Source: an uncultured Coriobacteriaceae bacterium (GTDB lineage: Bacteria; Actinomycetota; Coriobacteriia; Coriobacteriales; QAMH01). Taken from it: a stretch of 19,575 nucleotides of DNA. The notes under the pieces are model-generated. The model was not told the origin of the DNA, ran no database searches, and worked only from the letters and a program-made list of their open reading frames with translations. Shown piece by piece: positions 15,155 to 19,575 of the stretch. Both the position numbers and the translations under genes were made by a program. Positions within the stretch are counted from its first letter, which is position 1, and the number at the start of each line of letters is the position of its first letter. Location of the stretch: contig USOR01000005.1 in the NCBI GenBank assembly GCA_900556425.1, positions 1 through 19,575 of the forward strand, in the 5' to 3' direction.

Positions 15155-16171
15155 ATGAAGATTCTTGTAACGGGTGGAGCAGGCTTCATCGGGAGCCATA
15201 CAATCATCGAGCTCATCGAAGCTGGTCATGAGCCCATTGCCTACGACAACCTGTGCAACGCATCTCCGGTTGTCTTCGAGCGCATCAAGGCCATCACGGG
15301 CGTCGAGGTGCCCTTTATCGAGGGCGATATCCGCGATGAGGCAAAGCTGCGCGAGGTCTTCGCCGAGCATGACATCGACTGCGTGATTCACTTTGCCGGC
15401 CTCAAGGCCGTGGGCGAATCGGTCGAAAAACCCATCGAATACTACGACAACAACGTTGGCGGCACGGTCAAGCTGCTCGAGGCCATGCGTGATGCGGGCT
15501 GCAAGAACATCATCTTCTCGAGCTCGGCCACGGTCTATGGCACGCCGCAGGCGCTGCCCCTGACCGAGGATATGCCCAAGGGCGAGGCGACCAATCCTTA
15601 CGGACGCACCAAATCCATGATCGAGGATATCCTCGCCGATGTGCAGCGTGCCATCCCGGACATGAACGTCGTCCTGCTGCGCTACTTCAACCCCATCGGC
15701 GCGCATCCGTCGGGCACCATGGGCGAGGATCCTTCTGGCATCCCCAACAACCTCATGCCCTACATCACGCAGGTTGCCGTGGGCAAGCTCGAAAAGCTCG
15801 GCGTCTTCGGCGATGACTACGACACGCCCGATGGTACCGGCGTGCGCGATTACATCCACGTCATGGACCTTGCAAGCGGGCACGTCGCAGCACTCAAGGC
15901 GATCAAACCCGAGGGCGGCCTGTATATCTACAATCTGGGAACGGGCAATGGCACGAGCGTTCTCGAGCTTGTGCACGCCTTTCAAGATGCGACCGGTGTC
16001 GAGGTCCCCTATGCTATCAAGCCGCGTCGAGCGGGAGATATAGCAGCTTGCTATGCCGATTGCAGCAAGGCGGCCGACGAGCTCGGATGGCGGGCGCAAT
16101 ACGACATCGCGGACATGTGCGCGGATTCGTGGCGCTGGCAGCAGGCCAACCCCAACGGGTATAGGAGCTAG
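15155..16171 (+). CDS. galE: UDP-glucose 4-epimerase
   Basis: A 338-residue short-chain dehydrogenase-type epimerase interconverting UDP-glucose and UDP-galactose, in the cytoplasm, for galactose use and surface glycan precursors. The NAD-binding loop is GGAGFIGSH near the N-terminus; the catalytic set is S124 (SSSATVYG), Y149 and K153 (YGRTK). These positions and the total length equal those recalled for the E. coli enzyme, which supports the MKILVTGG start. An ATG at 15143 (four codons upstream, GGAG nine bases before it) is possible. The C-terminal part (RYFNPIGAHPSG, YIHVMDLA, NLGTG) is intact. The ABC transporter gene begins ten bases after the stop with no terminator, so cotranscription is likely. 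Confidence 0.95.
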   Translation: MKILVTGGAGFIGSHTIIELIEAGHEPIAYDNLCNASPVVFERIKAITGVEVPFIEGDIRDEAKLREVFAEHDIDCVIHFAGLKAVGESVEKPIEYYDNNVGGTVKLLEAMRDAGCKNIIFSSSATVYGTPQALPLTEDMPKGEATNPYGRTKSMIEDILADVQRAIPDMNVVLLRYFNPIGAHPSGTMGEDPSGIPNNLMPYITQVAVGKLEKLGVFGDDYDTPDGTGVRDYIHVMDLASGHVAALKAIKPEGGLYIYNLGTGNGTSVLELVHAFQDATGVEVPYAIKPRRAGDIAACYADCSKAADELGWRAQYDIADMCADSWRWQQANPNGYRS

Positions 16172-16181
16172 CCCAAGCATC

Positions 16182-17927
16182 ATGCTCAGGCTCGTCAGGA
16201 CATATTTCATGCGCTTCACGCCCCTGTTCGTAGGGGCGTTCGTTCTTACGGCCATTCGCGTTGGCTGTGATCTTATGATCCCCAACCTCATGAGCGAGGT
16301 CATCGATGCAGGCGTTGCGAACAACGACGTGCCCTACATCTTCCAGACGGGCGGTGTCATGCTGCTCTGGGCGCTCGGCTGCGTCGTCGCCGATATTGCA
16401 GCAGGCCTGTGTGCCGCGCGCGCATCCATGGGGTTCGGGCGCAACTTGCGCAGCGCCGTCTACAAGCGTGTCACCGCATTTAGCCTGCGCGAGATTGGCG
16501 AGTTCGGCACCTCTTCGCTCATCACGCGCACGACCAACGATATCCAGCAGCTCGAGCGCTTCGCGTTGATGACCATGACCATAGCCATGATGGCGCCCAT
16601 CATGTTCGTCGGGGCTGCGCTCATGGCGTTCCAGAAGAGCGTCGAGCTTTCGATAGCCGTTTTCGCGGCCATCCCCGTCATGGCCATTATCGTGGCGATT
16701 GTGATGAAGTTCACCGTCCCGCTGCTGCGTTCTCTCCAGGCTCGTATCGACGACCTCAATCGCGTCACACGCGAGGGACTCACGGGCATTCGCGTCATCA
16801 GGGCGTACAACAAGGAGGATTTCGAGGAGAGGCGCTTCTCGATTGCAAACAAGGTTCTCGCCGACACCAACGTCTCCGTTGCGCGCCGCATGTCCGTTCT
16901 CATGCCACTCATTGGCTTCGTGCTGGACCTCGTGATTATCGTTATCGCCTGGGTTGGTGGTCACCTCGTCGATTTGGGCAGTTTTCAGGCAGGCGATCTG
17001 ATGGCGATTATCCAATACGCCATGATGTTGCTCATGTCGGTCATGATGCTCTCGATGATCTTCATGATCTGGCCGCGCGCACAGGCCGCCGCCGAGCGCG
17101 TGACGGCCGTGCTGCAGTGCGAGCCGACCGTGCATGATCCCGATGCTGCCGAGCGTATGGAGGTTCCCACATCCGCCCATGCGCATTCTGTGCGCTTCGA
17201 GGATGTCAGCTTCAGCTTCGAGGGTGCCGAAGAGCCCACGCTCGATGGCATTAACTTCGAGCTCGAGGCGGGCAAGACCTATGCGCTCATTGGGGCGACG
17301 GGCTCGGGCAAGAGCGTGCTCGTCGACCTCATCGAGCGCTTCTACGACCCCACGAACGGCCGCATTCTGCTCGATGGTGTCGATATCATGCGCATTCCGC
17401 AGGCACAGCTGCGCACGCTCATCTCGTATGCCCCGCAAAAGACCACGCTGTTCACGGGCACGATCGGCGACAACATTCGCTATGGCAACAGGAATGCCAG
17501 CGACGAGGAGGTCGCCGAGGCTGCGCGTGAGGCAGCGGCGTATGACTTCATCATGGAAAAGCCCGATGGCTTCGAGACGCAAATCACTCAGGCCGGTGGC
17601 GGTCTTTCCGGCGGGCAAAAGCAACGCATTGCCATCGCGCGCGCCCTCGCCAAGAAGGCGGGGCTCTACGTCTTTGACGACTCTTTCTCCGCGTTGGACC
17701 TCAAGACGGACGCCCAGGTTCGCGCCAACCTCAAAAGGGCGACGAAGGGGGCCACGGTGCTCATCGTGGCGCAGCGCGTCTCCGTCGCCATGGATGCCGA
17801 CATGGTCATCGTGCTCGACGAAGGGCGTATCGACTCGATCGGCACCCACGAAGAGCTGCTTGGGGCGAGTGAGGTCTACAACGAAATCGTCGCTTCCCAG
17901 ATCACGGACGAGGAGGCGAACCGGTAG
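16182..17927 (+). CDS. ABC exporter half-transporter, subunit with non-canonical Walker B
   Basis: A 581-residue fusion of membrane and ATPase domains. Six predicted helices occupy about residues 1-315. The nucleotide-binding domain has Walker A GATGSGKS (371-378), signature LSGGQKQ (475-481) and Walker B FDDS, where D500 replaces the catalytic Glu. This Asp, with an intact signature, is typical of one half of heterodimeric exporters such as BmrCD or TM287/288. The partner is the next gene, whose ATG follows this stop directly. The start at MLRLVRTYF begins the family's usual N-terminus, but the nearest ribosome-binding site (GGAG) is 14 bases upstream; an ATG at 16210 with AGGA eight bases before it is an alternative. 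Likely role: export of drugs, lipids or peptides; substrate unknown. Confidence 0.92.
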   Translation: MLRLVRTYFMRFTPLFVGAFVLTAIRVGCDLMIPNLMSEVIDAGVANNDVPYIFQTGGVMLLWALGCVVADIAAGLCAARASMGFGRNLRSAVYKRVTAFSLREIGEFGTSSLITRTTNDIQQLERFALMTMTIAMMAPIMFVGAALMAFQKSVELSIAVFAAIPVMAIIVAIVMKFTVPLLRSLQARIDDLNRVTREGLTGIRVIRAYNKEDFEERRFSIANKVLADTNVSVARRMSVLMPLIGFVLDLVIIVIAWVGGHLVDLGSFQAGDLMAIIQYAMMLLMSVMMLSMIFMIWPRAQAAAERVTAVLQCEPTVHDPDAAERMEVPTSAHAHSVRFEDVSFSFEGAEEPTLDGINFELEAGKTYALIGATGSGKSVLVDLIERFYDPTNGRILLDGVDIMRIPQAQLRTLISYAPQKTTLFTGTIGDNIRYGNRNASDEEVAEAAREAAAYDFIMEKPDGFETQITQAGGGLSGGQKQRIAIARALAKKAGLYVFDDSFSALDLKTDAQVRANLKRATKGATVLIVAQRVSVAMDADMVIVLDEGRIDSIGTHEELLGASEVYNEIVASQITDEEANR

Positions 17928-19575
17928 ATGTCTCCTCAGCACAAGAATCCCATGTCGGGTAGCAGGCCTGGTCCCGGCTCTGGTCACCATGGCCCGCATG
18001 GTCCCCACGCTGCCATGCCGACGCAGAAGGCCAAGAACGCCAAGGGAACGTTTCGTCGCCTGCTCACGTTCATCAAGCCCGAGATCCCCAAGATCGTCCT
18101 CGTGCTCGTCTGTGCCATCATCGCCACGGTCTTCGACATATTCGCGCCGCGTCAGTTGGGTTTGGCCACGACGGAGATATTCAGGGCCGGCGTCGCGATT
18201 GCCAATGGCGAGCCAGGTGCGGGCGTGAACTTCGATTTGCTGAGGGAAATCCTGCTCATCCTCATCGTCCTGTACGTTTGCTATCAGGTATTTACGTATC
18301 TGCAATCGTTCGTGATGGCGCGCGTCGCGCAGAACGTCGTCTACTCCCTGCGCCAGAAGACCGAGGAGAAGCTCAACCGCATTCCGTTGTCCTACTACGA
18401 CTCGCATGCGAAGGGCGATATCCTCTCGCGCGTCGTCAATGACATCGACCTCATCTCGACGACCTTGCAAGACGGCATGACGCAGGCTCTCACGTCGGTC
18501 ATTACGATCATCGGCGTCTTCGTCATGATGATGGTCATGAGTCCGCTCGTCACGATTGTCGCCCTATGCACGCTGCCCGTCTCCATCGCGCTCACGGCCG
18601 TCGTCGCGAAGCGTTCGCAGAGGTTCTTCCTTGCCCAGCAGACCGCGCTTGGCGTGCTGGATGCGCATATCGAAGAGACTTACGGCGGCCACACCGAAGT
18701 CAAGGCATTCGCCCACGAGGAAGGTGCGATCGAGGACTTCGAGCGCATCAATGACGAGTGCTTTGGCCATGCCTGGCGTGCGCAGTTCGTTTCGGGCCTG
18801 ATTCGCCCGCTCATGATATTCGTGGGTAACCTCGCCTACATCGCCATCGTGTGCATAGGTGGCTGGCAGGCCGTTATCGGTGCGCTCACTGTCGGCGAGG
18901 TGCAGGCGTTCACGCAGTATATGCGCAACTTCACACGGCCTATCAGCCAGCTGGCAGGCATCATCAACACCTTCCAGGCAACGATTGCCGGTGCCGAGCG
19001 CGTCTTCGAGGTTCTCGATCAGCCCGAGATGAGCGATGAGTCGACGCTGCTTCCCGACACGACGCCGCGCAGGGGGCACGTGCAGTTCGAGCACGTGCGC
19101 TTTGGCTATGACCCGGAAAAGCCCGTCATCCATGACCTCTCCATCGACGTACAGCCTGGTCAGATGGTCGCGATCGTCGGTCCCACGGGCGCGGGCAAGA
19201 CCACGCTCGTCAACCTGCTCATGCGTTTCTATGAGATTGACGCGGGCGCGATTTTGCTCGATGGACGTGATATACGCACCATCAAGCGCGACGAGTTGCG
19301 CAGTCATATGGGCATGGTGCTCCAAGATACGTGGCTGTTTAACGGGACCATTCGCGCCAACATCGCATATGGCGTCGACAGCGCAAGTGACGAAGCCGTC
19401 GAGCGTGCGGCGAGGGCCGCGCATGTCGACCACTTCATCCACACGCTTCCCGAGGGATACGATACCGTTATCAACGAGGAGGCATCCAACATATCGGCGG
19501 GGCAGCGTCAGCTCATCACCATTGCGCGTGCCCTGCTCGCGGACCCCGAGATCCTCATTCTCGACGAGGCGACGA
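17928..19575 (+). CDS. ABC exporter half-transporter, partner subunit (cut by window end)
   Basis: The frame runs from the ATG at 17928 to the window edge, 549 codons, probably lacking only about 60-80 residues. The N-terminus has a 40-residue extension rich in Gly, Pro and His (GSGHHGPHGPH) before the first helix (IVLVLVCAIIATVFD). The membrane domain has the YYDSHAKGDILSRVVNDID coupling region. The ATPase domain has Walker A GPTGAGKT (418-425), a degenerate signature ISAGQRQ (S523-Q526) and a normal Walker B LILDEAT (D546, E547). A catalytic Glu here with an imperfect signature complements the partner's Asp and perfect signature, as expected for one consensus and one degenerate ATP site. 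The stop of the partner and this start are adjacent, so translation is probably coupled. Confidence 0.92.
   Translation, partial: MSPQHKNPMSGSRPGPGSGHHGPHGPHAAMPTQKAKNAKGTFRRLLTFIKPEIPKIVLVLVCAIIATVFDIFAPRQLGLATTEIFRAGVAIANGEPGAGVNFDLLREILLILIVLYVCYQVFTYLQSFVMARVAQNVVYSLRQKTEEKLNRIPLSYYDSHAKGDILSRVVNDIDLISTTLQDGMTQALTSVITIIGVFVMMMVMSPLVTIVALCTLPVSIALTAVVAKRSQRFFLAQQTALGVLDAHIEETYGGHTEVKAFAHEEGAIEDFERINDECFGHAWRAQFVSGLIRPLMIFVGNLAYIAIVCIGGWQAVIGALTVGEVQAFTQYMRNFTRPISQLAGIINTFQATIAGAERVFEVLDQPEMSDESTLLPDTTPRRGHVQFEHVRFGYDPEKPVIHDLSIDVQPGQMVAIVGPTGAGKTTLVNLLMRFYEIDAGAILLDGRDIRTIKRDELRSHMGMVLQDTWLFNGTIRANIAYGVDSASDEAVERAARAAHVDHFIHTLPEGYDTVINEEASNISAGQRQLITIARALLADPEILILDEAT

Noticed and set aside
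15110..16324. Leftward 404-residue frame opposite galE
   Set aside because: galE on the other strand has all catalytic residues at expected positions; the shadow has none.
16017..18470. Leftward 817-residue open frame opposite galE and both ABC genes
   Set aside because: It mirrors three convincing genes with conserved catalytic motifs; its Arg/Asp/His-rich product is what antisense of high-GC codons gives, and no family motif or good start is seen.

Overview
The window looks like chromosomal DNA of a high-GC, Gram-positive, gut-type actinobacterium, most likely class Coriobacteriia (possibly Eggerthellaceae). That placement is inferred from gene content: BspA-like surface proteins with C-terminal YNPN-GEHxYT repeats, transporters of the kind that sit beside membrane-embedded LuxR-type regulators, and a lone carbamate kinase. 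No rRNA, tRNA, CRISPR array, insertion sequence or phage gene is visible.

Layout. (a) 1-4657: the start of a leftward membrane protein (cut by the edge), a promoter region with two inverted repeats, then a rightward cassette of MFS transporter, YtcJ-type amidohydrolase and a second, paralogous MFS transporter. This cassette is visibly lower in G+C than its neighbours (24/60 in 1741-1800, against 41/60 in 5281-5340), so it may have been acquired. (b) 4761-5842: upp (uracil salvage) with a small zincin-like metallopeptidase gene 9 bases downstream. (c) 5870-6826: arcC (carbamate kinase), leftward and convergent with (b). (d) 7062-8665: an XRE-type regulator with two C-terminal membrane helices, overlapping a DUF4097-type lipoprotein gene; this looks like an envelope-sensing pair. 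(e) 8676-13739: two leftward secreted BspA-like proteins with the same domain order but 4 versus 27 leucine-rich (DUF285-type) repeats, separated by 93 bases holding a REP-like palindrome. (f) 13868-15064: a Bcr/CflA-type MFS exporter whose promoter suggests a leaderless mRNA. (g) 15155-19575: galE followed closely by two ABC half-transporters that form a typical heterodimeric exporter; the second is cut by the window end.

How the parts may work together. Transporter plus hydrolase plus transporter suggests uptake or exchange of a small amide or carbamate-like substrate, with the divergent gene as candidate regulator. The two BspA-like proteins are probably adhesins or surface-binding proteins of different reach. 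The membrane regulator plus lipoprotein may respond to envelope stress. The Bcr/CflA pump and the ABC pair are probable drug or metabolite exporters. Functions are assigned from recalled family motifs; no database search was possible.
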